Shown in pieces: positions 24,651-34,198 of a stretch of DNA of 64,000 nucleotides. The stretch's first letter is position 1. The number at the start of each line of letters is the position of its first letter. The notes under the pieces are model-generated. The model made no database searches and had not been told where the DNA came from. It saw only the letters and a program-made list of their open reading frames with translations. A program made the position numbers and the translations under genes. Location of the stretch: the NCBI GenBank assembly GCA_964488555.1, contig CAZAUF010000001.1, forward strand, positions 62,001 to 126,000, read 5' to 3'. The stretch comes from UBA2112 sp964488555. Lineage in GTDB: Bacteria; Patescibacteriota; Saccharimonadia; Saccharimonadales; Saccharimonadaceae.

Positions 24651-25115
24651 TTATGCTTCCTTGTCTTTCATCCACGCCGTGCAATACTTGTACTTCTCGC
24701 GACCGGCTATCTCATCCTGTGCTTTGATTTCTTTGGCGTTGATTTTGTAAAATCCAAGTTTTTGAAAAAACTCATTGTTCCAAAATAGAGTCAGCGCAAC
24801 GAGTCTTTCATCCTGCTTTACGATGCTTTCATATAATTCATTTGTGAGCAATGTGCCGATGCCCTTTTTACGATGCGGTTTATCGACGACAAGCGATTGC
24901 ATGTAGATGTTGCTACTGTCGCCCTCTTCTTCTCGTTCGTAGCCCACGCAACCTATAAGTGCACGAGACCCTAGTTCTCTGGCTGTCAGCCAGCCATCAT
25001 AGCGATATGCATCTTCCGGAGAGAGTTTTCCTATTCGTATGAGCGCGTCGATCTCGTCACGCAGCCCCTCGTCCAAGCTTCTGAATGCAGGCAACGACTC
25101 GATGGTGGCGTTCAT
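24651..25115 (-). CDS. GNAT family N-acetyltransferase
   Basis: This 154-residue protein has the acetyl-CoA binding signature in VDKPHRKKGIGTLLTNEL and a C-terminal FFQKLGFYKIN motif, both typical of GNAT enzymes. The acceptor substrate is unknown. TATACT ends 6 bases before its ATG. It is divergent from the DEAD-box helicase gene. Confidence 0.85.
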   Translation of the reverse strand: MNATIESLPAFRSLDEGLRDEIDALIRIGKLSPEDAYRYDGWLTARELGSRALIGCVGYEREEEGDSSNIYMQSLVVDKPHRKKGIGTLLTNELYESIVKQDERLVALTLFWNNEFFQKLGFYKINAKEIKAQDEIAGREKYKYCTAWMKDKEA

Positions 25116-25121
25116 GCCGTC

Positions 25122-25127
25122 AGTATA
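25122..25127 (-). promoter_or_regulatory. -10 of the GNAT gene (leaderless type)
   Basis: TATACT ends 6 bases before the ATG at 25115. Confidence 0.45.
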
Positions 25128-25164
25128 AAACGCATCCTTCCTATAGGTAAATACATAGTAAGTA

Positions 25165-25193
25165 TTGCAATTTATAAAGCCTTATGGTAAAAT
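25165..25193 (+). promoter_or_regulatory. Promoter of the DEAD-box helicase gene
   Basis: TTGCAA (25165-25170) and TAAAAT (25188-25193) are spaced by 17 bases, giving a 5' leader of about 90 bases. Long leaders are common for cold-shock helicase genes. Confidence 0.6.
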
Positions 25194-25288
25194 AGAAAGA
25201 TAGTAGCGAATAAGTCTCTACTGGATGAATACACGCGTTAGATCCTAATTCTTGTCGTTCATCACTACGCATTACAAGAAAGGTTACA

Positions 25289-26482
25289 ATGCAGAACAAA
25301 TCCAGATACAGCGGCAATCGCCGCCGTCAATTCGCGCCGCATAAGCGTCGCAACACTATATCAAAACCCGCAGCGATACCCTATAGCCGCTATATCAACA
25401 AAGCAGTTGCGCTCGAAGAAGACGCTCCGTACGTTCCGACGCACAAGTTCACCGATTTCGGTCTGAACCAGCGCACGACTGCGACATTGCAGCATCTTGG
25501 TTTTATCACACCCTCCCCTATCCAGGATCAATCGATTCCGTCGGGGCTCGAGGGCAAAGACATTATCGGTCTCGCCAACACAGGCACTGGCAAGACGGCG
25601 GCATTTCTATTGCCGACCATCGAAAAACTGTCGGTCAATCCTGTAGTAGCAAGCGTGCTCATACTCGCTCCCACGCGTGAGCTTGCGCAACAAATAGATC
25701 AGGAATTTCGTCGCTTCGCATCGGGCCAGAAATTATTCTCAGCTCTTGTCGTCGGTGGTGCCAATATTGGTCGCCAGATACAGCAGATCAAGCGTGGACC
25801 GCATGTTATCATCGGCACGCCGGGTCGCATAAAAGACCTCATCGACCGACGTGTATTGCGACTGCATGGCGTGAACACATTTATACTGGATGAAGCTGAT
25901 CGCATGTGCGATATGGGCTTTGTCAAAGACATACGCATCATCGAATCCGAATTGCCAAAGGATCGCCAGACGTTTTGTTACAGCGCGACCATGACTGCTG
26001 ATGTCAAGATGATCGTGCAGGAATTTATGCGCAGTCCTGTGACGGTATCTGTGGTCAAAAACCAGACCAATGACCATATTGAGCAGGATGTCGTGCATGC
26101 GCGCGACAAGGTCCACAAGGTTGAACTGTTGACAGAACTCCTTCGTCGGTCAGAGTTTGAAAAAGTTATCGTGTTTGGTGAAACGAAGTACGGTGTGCAA
26201 CGATTGGCTGACAAGCTATCGAAGAGCGACATACCCGCAGTGGCAATCCACGGCAACAAGTCACAATCTCAGCGCGAACGCGCTTTGAAAAGCTTCAAAA
26301 GCGATCATGTCAGCGTGCTTGTGGCGACAGATGTTGCAGCGCGAGGTATCGATATTCAAGACGTGACTCATGTCATCAACTTTGATCCGCCAAAGGTTTA
26401 CGACGACTATGTCCATCGCATCGGTCGTACCGGTCGCGCTGGAAAATCTGGCAAAGCACTGACTTTCGTGACGCAACCGTAG
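25289..26482 (+). CDS. DEAD-box ATP-dependent RNA helicase
   Basis: This 397-residue protein has a basic N-terminal tail of about 45 residues, then the Q motif (FGLNQRTTATLQHLG), Walker A ANTGTGKTAAFLL, APTRELAQQ, the DEAD box in LDEADRMCDMG, SAT, and the C-terminal motifs ATDVAARGIDI and HRIGRTGRAG. It remodels structured RNA or ribosome precursors. It ends right after the helicase core, with no C-terminal RNA-binding domain. An AAGAAAGG site precedes the ATG. Confidence 0.95.
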   Translation: MQNKSRYSGNRRRQFAPHKRRNTISKPAAIPYSRYINKAVALEEDAPYVPTHKFTDFGLNQRTTATLQHLGFITPSPIQDQSIPSGLEGKDIIGLANTGTGKTAAFLLPTIEKLSVNPVVASVLILAPTRELAQQIDQEFRRFASGQKLFSALVVGGANIGRQIQQIKRGPHVIIGTPGRIKDLIDRRVLRLHGVNTFILDEADRMCDMGFVKDIRIIESELPKDRQTFCYSATMTADVKMIVQEFMRSPVTVSVVKNQTNDHIEQDVVHARDKVHKVELLTELLRRSEFEKVIVFGETKYGVQRLADKLSKSDIPAVAIHGNKSQSQRERALKSFKSDHVSVLVATDVAARGIDIQDVTHVINFDPPKVYDDYVHRIGRTGRAGKSGKALTFVTQP

Positions 26483-26491
26483 CCAAAGTGG

Positions 26492-26497
26492 TACAGT
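26492..26497 (+). promoter_or_regulatory. Extended -10 of the HAD gene at 26506 (leaderless type)
   Basis: TACAGT preceded by TGG ends 8 bases before the ATG. Confidence 0.4.
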
Positions 26498-26505
26498 AGG
26501 TACCA

Positions 26506-27153
26506 ATGAATTACGAAGCTATATTTGTAGATTGGGGCGGTACACTGTCGAACTCTCGATTCTGGGAGCGGTGGAAAGACGACCCAGAGTATTCTGAGCG
26601 GTATGCTCGCATACAGAGTGCGTTGTTTGAATCTGCCGCTGGCAAAAGTCTTGTCAGGGATTGGATGACCGGTTTCAAGAACCGCAATCATGCCCTCACC
26701 TATCTGAATGAGCACGAGGGATTGCCCGTTGACGAGCTGGAAGACGAGCTGCGCTATAGTGCTCAAAACATGAAGCTGATTGAGCCGGACGTGCTGTCGA
26801 CCGTCCGGAGCCTACGCGATATGGGCAAAATGGTCGTCATAGCGACCGACAACATGGATACGTTTAGCGACTGGACGGTACCGGCACTGAAGCTGGATGA
26901 GCATTTTGATGATATCCTGACGTCGAGCTCTCTGCGCGTTACGAAGACCACGATGTCTTCCATGTACAATAGAAGCACGTTTTTCTATGGCTATTTGAAC
27001 GAGATGGGTATCGCACCGGAAAACTCACTACTGATAGACGATAGCTTGGATGTGAAGTGCGTTCAAAGTACCGGTATGGATTTTTTGCATGTCACGGACC
27101 TGCAGCCGTTATCGCATCATCTTGCGGTGATTATGAATGAGCGATCCGTCTAA
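26506..27153 (+). CDS. HAD-superfamily hydrolase
   Basis: A 215-residue protein. The nucleophile motif is FVDWGGTLSNS, a helical cap follows, motif II lies in VIATDNMDT, and the acidic motif is LLIDDSLDVKC. The second catalytic acid position (Asp+2) is Gly in DWGGT, as in some HAD proteins with altered chemistry. The substrate is unknown. Its stop overlaps the stop of the opposing surface protein gene. Confidence 0.75.
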   Translation: MNYEAIFVDWGGTLSNSRFWERWKDDPEYSERYARIQSALFESAAGKSLVRDWMTGFKNRNHALTYLNEHEGLPVDELEDELRYSAQNMKLIEPDVLSTVRSLRDMGKMVVIATDNMDTFSDWTVPALKLDEHFDDILTSSSLRVTKTTMSSMYNRSTFFYGYLNEMGIAPENSLLIDDSLDVKCVQSTGMDFLHVTDLQPLSHHLAVIMNERSV

Positions 27154-28742
27154 AATTTGGTAATCGTGGGCATGGTCTGCAGCGGCTGAGTTGGCGCGGT
27201 CGACTCTATTGGCGCGGTCGGTGCAGCAAGTTGCTGCGGCTGTACGAACGTTGGTGCTGGAGGCAAGCTGGATGTTTCTGTCGCACCATGAGCTGTTATG
27301 GGTGCGACCGATTGCTCACTTGGATTTGTAGTAGCAGATAGTGGTGGCGTAGATGCAGGTACTGGATCGGCAGCAGGGACTGTCGATATCGATTCTACAG
27401 GCAGTGTCTCTGCTGTGACTGGAGTTGGCTCAGCTTGCTGAGCCGGAGTAGACGTCGTGGTTTGAGTGGCAGGTAGCGGCTCTACTTGCTGCGGTGGCGT
27501 CATGACTGCTTCGGGTGCTGGTGGTGTTTGTGAAGGTAATGGAACTGTGTCGATTGGAGTCCATGGTGCCGGAGCTGGAGCTGCCGGTTGTGGCTCAAAA
27601 GCTGGAACTGCCGGAATATGCGCCATGGTTGTGTTTGTTGGAGTCGGGACGGCCGAACCGTCTACGATACTCGATATAGAAATGGCAGGCACTGCCCCTT
27701 GATCCGCCGCAGCGCGCCTGCGTCGTATGATCAAGAACCCTGCTGCACCACTGGCGGCCAATGCTGCTGTCGCACCACCTGCAGTCATCAATGCGGGCAT
27801 CATGGATTGTGCGGGTAATTCGATGGTGATGACCTCTCCCACATTGTCGGCAGTGAGTTTGATTGACTGGTTTACTTTTTGATCCTTGTACGTGACGAGT
27901 ATGGCATGGCTACCGGTTAGGACATTGGAGAATGTCACTCGCCCCACATTGTCCGTTGTTAACTCCTTGGATCCGTCCAGCGTGACAACAGCACCTTGTA
28001 CGCGTTTGCCGGAACTGTCAACGACATCAACATTAAGAGGTATCACCGTCACGGAATCATCCACGGATGGGCTTGGTGTGTCGTCGCCGTCAGTTGGCTT
28101 AGGGGTATCGTCGTCTTTTTTAGGCGTTTTTGTCGTTGGGCTTTTGTCAGAGGGCTTTTGATTTGATTTTGGCGTGGATGAAGGCTTTGTCGGCCCAGGA
28201 CCGCTTGGTGGCCTAGACGAAGGCGGTGGTGATGGTGAAGAGGATGGCGGTGGTGAAGACTTCGGTGCCACTATAGGAACAGAAAGGAATTTTTTGTTGA
28301 AGTTGCAGTTAACGGTGCCGTATCCCTGCACTACAGTGACGGATTTTTTGATAGTAACCGTTACCTCACTACCCACAGGACCTGTCGCGTCAAGCGTCCA
28401 GTTTGGGTAGTGGCCGACATAACTACTATGGCCAGTCGTGGGGCTTGGAACAGTCCTTGCGAAGCTTTGATGATAAGTCGTTGATGACGTGTTGGTGGCG
28501 ACGAGGTCGTACGTCGATGACGATACAGTGAATCCGTAACTGCTTGATGGCGATATGGTGATGTTTGTAATAGTGAAGCTCTTGCCCTGCTCTACGCTAT
28601 CTGGGATTGTGGCAGTGAAGGTAACTCTGACGTTACATGTCGCAGTGACAGTAATGTTGCGTGCGGAAACAGGGCTATGGGGAAAGACAAGACATATGAT
28701 GCCTGAGAGTATGATCGCGCCTAGTATTATTCCACTTCGCAT
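27150..28742 (-). CDS. Large surface protein with a Pro-rich stalk and a C-terminal membrane anchor
   Basis: This is a 530-residue protein. A signal peptide (GIILGAIILSGIICLVFP) is followed by a Ser/Thr-rich beta domain of about 130 residues with two Cys, then a Pro/Ser/Lys-rich stalk (about 165-225). A carboxypeptidase-regulatory/Cna-B-like beta module follows (VDVVDSSGKRVQGAVVTLDG), then one membrane helix (ALMTAGGATAALAASGAAGF) with an RRRR stop, and a 190-residue Pro/Thr/Ala-rich cytoplasmic tail. The layout suits host-surface contact or envelope attachment. No sortase motif is present, and the role is inferred from architecture only. Confidence 0.7.
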   Translation of the reverse strand: MRSGIILGAIILSGIICLVFPHSPVSARNITVTATCNVRVTFTATIPDSVEQGKSFTITNITISPSSSYGFTVSSSTYDLVATNTSSTTYHQSFARTVPSPTTGHSSYVGHYPNWTLDATGPVGSEVTVTIKKSVTVVQGYGTVNCNFNKKFLSVPIVAPKSSPPPSSSPSPPPSSRPPSGPGPTKPSSTPKSNQKPSDKSPTTKTPKKDDDTPKPTDGDDTPSPSVDDSVTVIPLNVDVVDSSGKRVQGAVVTLDGSKELTTDNVGRVTFSNVLTGSHAILVTYKDQKVNQSIKLTADNVGEVITIELPAQSMMPALMTAGGATAALAASGAAGFLIIRRRRAAADQGAVPAISISSIVDGSAVPTPTNTTMAHIPAVPAFEPQPAAPAPAPWTPIDTVPLPSQTPPAPEAVMTPPQQVEPLPATQTTTSTPAQQAEPTPVTAETLPVESISTVPAADPVPASTPPLSATTNPSEQSVAPITAHGATETSSLPPAPTFVQPQQLAAPTAPIESTAPTQPLQTMPTITKF

Positions 28743-28791
28743 ATGTATGCTCGTTCTGCCTATGCTTATTGTACCATCTGTTAGCCTGGGC

Positions 28792-29175
28792 TTACTCCTC
28801 CTCTAGCGATTCGATGACTTTTGGTAGGTCTTTTGGCAGTATATCGGCTTTGATGATAAATCCGTCAGCACCGTTATCCATGGCATTGTCGGCGACACTT
28901 CGTTGTGCCAGGTTCGTGAGTACGATAATTTTCGCATCCATACAGCCATGATTGGGGTTAGTGCGTAATTCCCGCAGGATCTCCAATCCTGAGATGCCCG
29001 GAAGCATGACGTCCAGAAACACCACGTCAGGCTGGAAACGCTCGAGTTTCACATACATCTCATCAGCACCGTCGGCCACTTCCACGACGTATTCAGCATT
29101 GGCGAGTGACATTTTATAAAGATCGCGGATCATTGCGTCGTCTTCAACGACTAGGACGTTTCTTAAACCAGCCAC
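28792..29175 (-). CDS. Stand-alone receiver domain response regulator
   Basis: This 127-residue protein is a CheY-like receiver with no output domain: VVEDDAMIRDLY, phospho-acceptor Asp in VVFLDVMLPG, Thr in VLTNLAQ, and a Lys in FIIKADILP. The GTG start at 29175 has AGGAGG upstream and lies inside the end of the sensor kinase gene (32-base overlap), so the two are translationally coupled. It probably passes the signal to another protein or acts as a phosphate sink. Confidence 0.88.
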   Translation of the reverse strand: MAGLRNVLVVEDDAMIRDLYKMSLANAEYVVEVADGADEMYVKLERFQPDVVFLDVMLPGISGLEILRELRTNPNHGCMDAKIIVLTNLAQRSVADNAMDNGADGFIIKADILPKDLPKVIESLEEE

Positions 29176-31468
29176 GTATTCCTCCTGATGATTTTTTAGC
29201 TATTTGTTCGTCATCCCGTGTGGGCTTGTAGATAGGAAGCGTGAAATAGAATGTTGATCCAGTGCCTTTGTCGGGCTCGATGCCGATGGTGCCGTTTTGC
29301 AGCTCTATGATAGTTTTGGAGATGAAAAGTCCTAAGCCCGTACCGCGAGTACCGGCGATGAGACTACGCTCAGCACGGTAGAACTTGGTAAACAAGCGGT
29401 CGCGCAATTCTTCGGGTACCCCTGGTCCGTTGTCTATGACCTCAACTCGCACCTTTTCCCTGTCTGCAATGAGATTGACCTGGATTTTGCCGCCCTTGCC
29501 CGTGTATTTGATAGCGTTTCCTATGAGGTTATTGAGTACTTCGACCATTGACGCCGTGTCTGCCGGTACATACACGGCATTTTCGGTGTTTGCTTCGTAA
29601 GATATGATTTGCTCTTTCTGCGCAGCGGCGGACTTGTGTTGATCCACATTTTCTTTGACGAGCTTGGCGAGATTGAGTTTCTCGATAAAGATTTCCATAT
29701 CACCGCGCTCGATACGGGCAATGTTGAGCAGCTTGTTGATAAGTGCGCGTAGTTGGTCGGCACCCTCTATGGCTTTGGATAAGTTTTCGAGATTGAATAC
29801 AGAGAGCTCTTTTACAGCTGTGCCTGTGTTGAGCATATCCAAGTAGCCTCTTACGACGGTGAGCGGTGTACGAAGTTCGTGTGCAGCGATTGCCACGAAG
29901 TCCAGTTTCATGAAACTCAACTCACGGCTTTCCGTTTGATCGTGGATAGTAATGATAGCGGCAACTTCGCTTTCCTGGTGATCCAAAACCGCGACATTCA
30001 TATCCATGTATGCGACGGAGTCACCTCGCCTGAGTGTAATATCCGTGTAATGATAGATGCCGCCCATTTTCAGGTCAGGCACAAAAGGTTCGCCGTCGTG
30101 TTCCCAAGGGAATTCGTCTGATATCAACTTACCATGAACAGCTTGAGGATTCTTATCTATCAGTATGGCCGCTGGCGGATTGACCGAAATAATTTCTCCC
30201 CTTTCGTTGACGGCAATGACACCGTCACTCACGCTGCTGATGATATTGTTGAGTTTGATCTGCTCGAATTTAAGCCGGAGATTATTGGCTTTCAAATCGC
30301 TAATGAGCTTTTTGATTCCTTCGGACATATTATTAAACGTGTGTGCCAGTTCCTGCAGTTCATCGTTCGTTTTGACGTCGATCGGACGGTCAAATTCGCC
30401 CTTTTCCATTCTTTTTGCTCCTAGTGAGAGCTCTCTGATAGGACGAATCAACTGCCTGCTGAAAAACAGCCCTACGATTATCGATATAATGATCGCGCTG
30501 ATACCGATAGTCGCAGCCAATTGGACGTACGAGTTAACACCTGCATAGATGCTACTTACCGGCTCTTGCACGATAACCGCCCAGTTGGTCAATGTCTTTC
30601 GTGGCGTGCTGACAACTTCCTCATTAGTTTCGGAAACAGTTTGTTGGGTGGCATTATTTTTGCTGAGATATTGTTTGACCGCTTGAACGTCTTTGACCTC
30701 GCGGTGAGAATCGAGAAATGTACGGTCAGGATGCGCGACCAGGCTGCCGACATTGTCTATGACGTACGCATAGCCTCCCTCACCAATTTCGGTCGAGATT
30801 ATAGATTGCCACAGGTCGCCAATCGTGTAGTAACCGATGATAGCTCCAATCATGTTGTCAACCTTGCCACTTTGCGAAGCGAACAAATCGTTATCTTCCT
30901 CGGCATAGTTTTCCAGTATCGGGATACCGATACCGACTTCCGGATTGTTATCTCCATCTCGTCCGACCGAAAGCACATATGGCTTATTTTCGATAAACTT
31001 CAGAATCTCAGGACTCGTGTCAATGGTATCCTCGGTGACCGTTACTTTGCCGTCTTCCATGACGAGTGTGCGCTGACTGCCTGTTGAGCCGTTGACTGTC
31101 ATGAGTGTAATTTGGCGCAACGTCGGGTCCTGCTTGAACGCTGCAGCGAAGCTTTGGTCTAGCTGTTCCGACGTGAGCATATGTGAAGAGTGCAGCCTGC
31201 CGATATAGGCGAGCACATTCATGTTGTTTGCTAAGTAGTTATCAACACGGCGCGCAAGGTCGGTCGCTACGGCCTGTTGCTTTGCGCTGGCATTTTGAAG
31301 CATCTGGTCTCTTGCTGTGGTCACCAAGACGTAACTGACGATCACTAGAGGAATGAGCGCGATCAGTAGGAAGTGAATCAATATCTTCGTCGAGATGCGT
31401 GGACGAAGAGCATGCTTTATCCGGCGTAAAACACCCTTGCGTTTATGTTTGTTTTCTCCGTCACCCAT
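29144..31468 (-). CDS. Large sensor histidine kinase with Cache, HAMP and PAS domains
   Basis: A 774-residue protein. TM1 (about residues 29-51) is followed by an outer region of about 260 residues with dCache features (IGAIIGYYTIGDLWQ, YAYVIDNVGSLVAHPD, NWAVIVQEPVSSIY). TM2 (about 312-335) leads to HAMP, a PAS domain (SSVSDGVIAVNERGEIISV), HisKA with the His in AIAAHELRTPLTVV, and HATPase (NGPGVPEELRDRLF, RGTGLGLFISKTI). dCache domains usually bind small metabolites such as amino acids. The partner receiver is encoded overlapping its end. Confidence 0.92.
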   Translation of the reverse strand: MGDGENKHKRKGVLRRIKHALRPRISTKILIHFLLIALIPLVIVSYVLVTTARDQMLQNASAKQQAVATDLARRVDNYLANNMNVLAYIGRLHSSHMLTSEQLDQSFAAAFKQDPTLRQITLMTVNGSTGSQRTLVMEDGKVTVTEDTIDTSPEILKFIENKPYVLSVGRDGDNNPEVGIGIPILENYAEEDNDLFASQSGKVDNMIGAIIGYYTIGDLWQSIISTEIGEGGYAYVIDNVGSLVAHPDRTFLDSHREVKDVQAVKQYLSKNNATQQTVSETNEEVVSTPRKTLTNWAVIVQEPVSSIYAGVNSYVQLAATIGISAIIISIIVGLFFSRQLIRPIRELSLGAKRMEKGEFDRPIDVKTNDELQELAHTFNNMSEGIKKLISDLKANNLRLKFEQIKLNNIISSVSDGVIAVNERGEIISVNPPAAILIDKNPQAVHGKLISDEFPWEHDGEPFVPDLKMGGIYHYTDITLRRGDSVAYMDMNVAVLDHQESEVAAIITIHDQTESRELSFMKLDFVAIAAHELRTPLTVVRGYLDMLNTGTAVKELSVFNLENLSKAIEGADQLRALINKLLNIARIERGDMEIFIEKLNLAKLVKENVDQHKSAAAQKEQIISYEANTENAVYVPADTASMVEVLNNLIGNAIKYTGKGGKIQVNLIADREKVRVEVIDNGPGVPEELRDRLFTKFYRAERSLIAGTRGTGLGLFISKTIIELQNGTIGIEPDKGTGSTFYFTLPIYKPTRDDEQIAKKSSGGIRGWFKKRPSR

Positions 31469-31519
31469 TATTTTATAATGCTAATGCTTATTCCCCTATA
31501 AGTCCAGAGGTAATCACAA

Positions 31520-33856
31520 TCATGTCTTTTTACGCCTCCAGCTGCCGCGGCTTAGTTTTGAAGGCCACCACATCTTTTTGTCGAGTTCGAGAGTGAGTGC
31601 TGGCACGAGTAGTGATCTTACGACGATGGTATCAAGGAGCACACCAAACGTGACAATAAAGGCGATTTGTACCAAGAACAGCATAGGAATGACATTGAGG
31701 GACGCGAATGTGGCTGCCAGGACCACGCCAGCACTCGTGATAACGCCACCGGTAACGACGAGGCCTTTGATCGTGCCCTTTGCGACGCCGCTTTTAATTG
31801 TTTCTTCACGAACGCGCGTCATCAGGAATATATTGTAATCAATGCCTAGTGCCACCAGGAAGACGAAGGCATAAAGGACGACAGCCGGATCCACGCCTGC
31901 AAATTGCCAAACATTATTGAAAACGAGTGCCGCGACTCCTAGTGCCGCTCCGAATGACAGCACGGTCGAGGCCAGGAGTATGAGCGGTGCTACGACCGCA
32001 CGCAGCAGGAGCATCAAGATGATGGTGATTGCTATCAGCACCACTGGCATGATGACATAGAGGTCACGCTCTGTCGTTTTGACCGTATCGAGCTGTAGTG
32101 CACTGACACCACCTATCTGTGCCGTGCTATCGACTTGCCTGACGGATTCGCGTAGACGAGATATTGTGTCACGGGCAGCAAGCGAGTCAGCAGGATCTGC
32201 CAGCGTCGCCTGGAGCAAGATCTTGTCCTCTACGGTCTTGATGGTTGCGTTTTTGAAAGGATAAGCTTCGATGGCCATCTCTTCGAGAGTAGGTACCTTT
32301 TTAGCGGCTACGGCAGCATAGGCGGCCGCGGCGTTTCGCTGCGATGTTCCCGCAGGTAGCAGCTTCTGGACCTCCTCGTGAACTTCGGCAAGCAGCAGGT
32401 TTCGCTGTATGTTTGCTCGAGCTACGATGTCGTCTCTTATGCCAGTATCTGCCTTGCCTACCGGTACGGCATCCATGCCGATGTCCGACACCGAAATACT
32501 CACAGCGGAAACCCCCCTATCGGAGTCAAGAACTTCTACAACTGCATCTTGATGATCTTTGTGTGCGATGACATATGCCGGAGATCCCAGTCCTGGTGGG
32601 AAATGTGCGTCTATGATTTTTTGACCGTCGCGTGCTTCTGATGATCCGAGTACCTGATCTGTCTGTGGCGCGCCATCAGCCCTGAGTTGTAGTACACCCG
32701 TACAGGCGACAAGCATCACGATAACAGAAGTCATCCAAATGTGACGGGGGTATCGACGCACGAACTGCCCTATTCTTGTCCACACTGGGTGGTTTTTGGC
32801 GTAATGTGAGTCGGCCGTACCCTGCAGGTATTTAGGCTTGCGCGGCCAGAAAGCTCTTCGACCAAATACAAGCAGTAGAGATGGCAGCAGTGTCAGTGCT
32901 GCAAGAACAGACAGCGCGATACCCAGGCCACCAACCGGCCCGAGCGTTTTGTTTGAACCGAGGTCTGACAAGAGCAGACACAGCAATCCAACCGTTACAG
33001 TACCGCCGGCGGCTATGATGGACAAATAAGAGGATTTGAGCGCGGCCCATGTTGCTGCTTGTGTGGATCTGTGGTTGGAAAGTTCTTCTCGAAAGCGTGC
33101 AATGTAGAGTAGCGAATAGTCTGTCGCAGCTCCGATCACTAGTACAAAGAGGATGCCTTGAACCTGTATATTCATCTGTATGAGGCCGGATTCTGTCAGA
33201 TGGTAAACGATCAAAACGACGGCGGCTAGCGCGGCCAAGGCAGAAGTGAGCACGATAAATGGCAAAAATGGTGAGCGGTAGACAACGAGCAAAATAATAA
33301 ACACGACCGTGAGGGCTACGATCAGGAGCGTTGTGTCAACGTGAGAAAAGACATTTTGCAATGCCTGTGCAAATGAAGCGGAACCTGTGAACGTATACGA
33401 TGCGGGCAGATCAGCTTCAGAAAGTTCACGTCTCAGCTCGGTAAGGACTGCGTCATAGTCACTGTCGCGCTCGATCGGTATTACAGTAATCGCTGCCTGA
33501 GCGTCTTCTGACTGTATGGGGGGTGCCACGGCTGTTGCCACGCCATCGACGGCACTAAGCTTCCTGTTGACGTTTTCGAGCTCATTCATATCGGCAGCCG
33601 AGAGCTCACCGCTCGGCTTTTCGTATACAACGATAAGAGGTGTCGCCTGGATGTCGCTAAACTTTTTCAGCTGGTCGTTGACTGCTACTGATTCGGAGCC
33701 ACTGCGAAGGAATGTCGAGGGATCGCTACTGGAAAGACCGCTGATTTTTGCAAGATAAGGCGCACCGGCCACAGCAAGCATGAGCCAGCCGACAATAATA
33801 AGCACGCTTGGCAATAGCGCATTCACCCACCTTCTCATGCCCTTATGCTTCTTCAT
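31520..33856 (-). CDS. MMPL/RND-type membrane transporter
   Basis: This 778-residue protein has the two-fold repeat of MMPL proteins. Each half has one leading helix, an outer domain, then a group of five to six helices. The first group carries GAATDYSLLYIARFREEL and the second LGIDYNIFLMTRVREE, the conserved proton-relay GxxxDY segments. MMPL proteins export lipids or other hydrophobic molecules and use the proton gradient. The substrate is unknown. TACACT ends 7 bases before the ATG. Confidence 0.92.
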   Translation of the reverse strand: MKKHKGMRRWVNALLPSVLIIVGWLMLAVAGAPYLAKISGLSSSDPSTFLRSGSESVAVNDQLKKFSDIQATPLIVVYEKPSGELSAADMNELENVNRKLSAVDGVATAVAPPIQSEDAQAAITVIPIERDSDYDAVLTELRRELSEADLPASYTFTGSASFAQALQNVFSHVDTTLLIVALTVVFIILLVVYRSPFLPFIVLTSALAALAAVVLIVYHLTESGLIQMNIQVQGILFVLVIGAATDYSLLYIARFREELSNHRSTQAATWAALKSSYLSIIAAGGTVTVGLLCLLLSDLGSNKTLGPVGGLGIALSVLAALTLLPSLLLVFGRRAFWPRKPKYLQGTADSHYAKNHPVWTRIGQFVRRYPRHIWMTSVIVMLVACTGVLQLRADGAPQTDQVLGSSEARDGQKIIDAHFPPGLGSPAYVIAHKDHQDAVVEVLDSDRGVSAVSISVSDIGMDAVPVGKADTGIRDDIVARANIQRNLLLAEVHEEVQKLLPAGTSQRNAAAAYAAVAAKKVPTLEEMAIEAYPFKNATIKTVEDKILLQATLADPADSLAARDTISRLRESVRQVDSTAQIGGVSALQLDTVKTTERDLYVIMPVVLIAITIILMLLLRAVVAPLILLASTVLSFGAALGVAALVFNNVWQFAGVDPAVVLYAFVFLVALGIDYNIFLMTRVREETIKSGVAKGTIKGLVVTGGVITSAGVVLAATFASLNVIPMLFLVQIAFIVTFGVLLDTIVVRSLLVPALTLELDKKMWWPSKLSRGSWRRKKT

Positions 33857-33863
33857 CTACCCT

Positions 33864-33869
33864 AGTGTA
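33864..33869 (-). promoter_or_regulatory. -10 of the MMPL gene (leaderless type)
   Basis: TACACT, preceded by TGT, ends 7 bases before the ATG at 33856. Confidence 0.4.
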
Positions 33870-33907
33870 ACAAAAAACACAAGAACTATAAAAATTTTTG
33901 AATGATT

Positions 33908-34198
33908 TTAGTTGTCTCCGTCTTGCTTTTTGACGATGGAGTAAAAATTTTGCAGATAGAGCAGTTCATTTACCGCTCCCTCCAGATTGATCGCGGTATC
34001 ATCATGTTCGTCTGCCAAGCGTTGACTGATCAGCTCCAGCCGGGTCGCAAGAGTGATGAAATAGTCACCGGATTTAACCTGCATATTTAGTTTGTCACTA
34101 TCTACCTGTATGTAATCACCCACATTAAACGGACGAGTTTTCCAGTGTGACAGCAGAGGTATGGTGGGAGCTATAGAATATGAAGCATGTGCGAGCAC
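33908..34198 (-). CDS. Unrecognised 96-residue protein in an operon with radC
   Basis: The GTG start at 34198 follows the radC stop codon without a gap, and GGAGGA lies at the proper distance inside the radC end. The protein has a short beta-like region (RPFNVGDYIQVDSDKLN), then a long helix (FITLATRLELISQRLADEH...). No known family is recognised. Tight coupling suggests a role linked to RadC. Confidence 0.6.
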   Translation of the reverse strand: MLAHASYSIAPTIPLLSHWKTRPFNVGDYIQVDSDKLNMQVKSGDYFITLATRLELISQRLADEHDDTAINLEGAVNELLYLQNFYSIVKKQDGDN

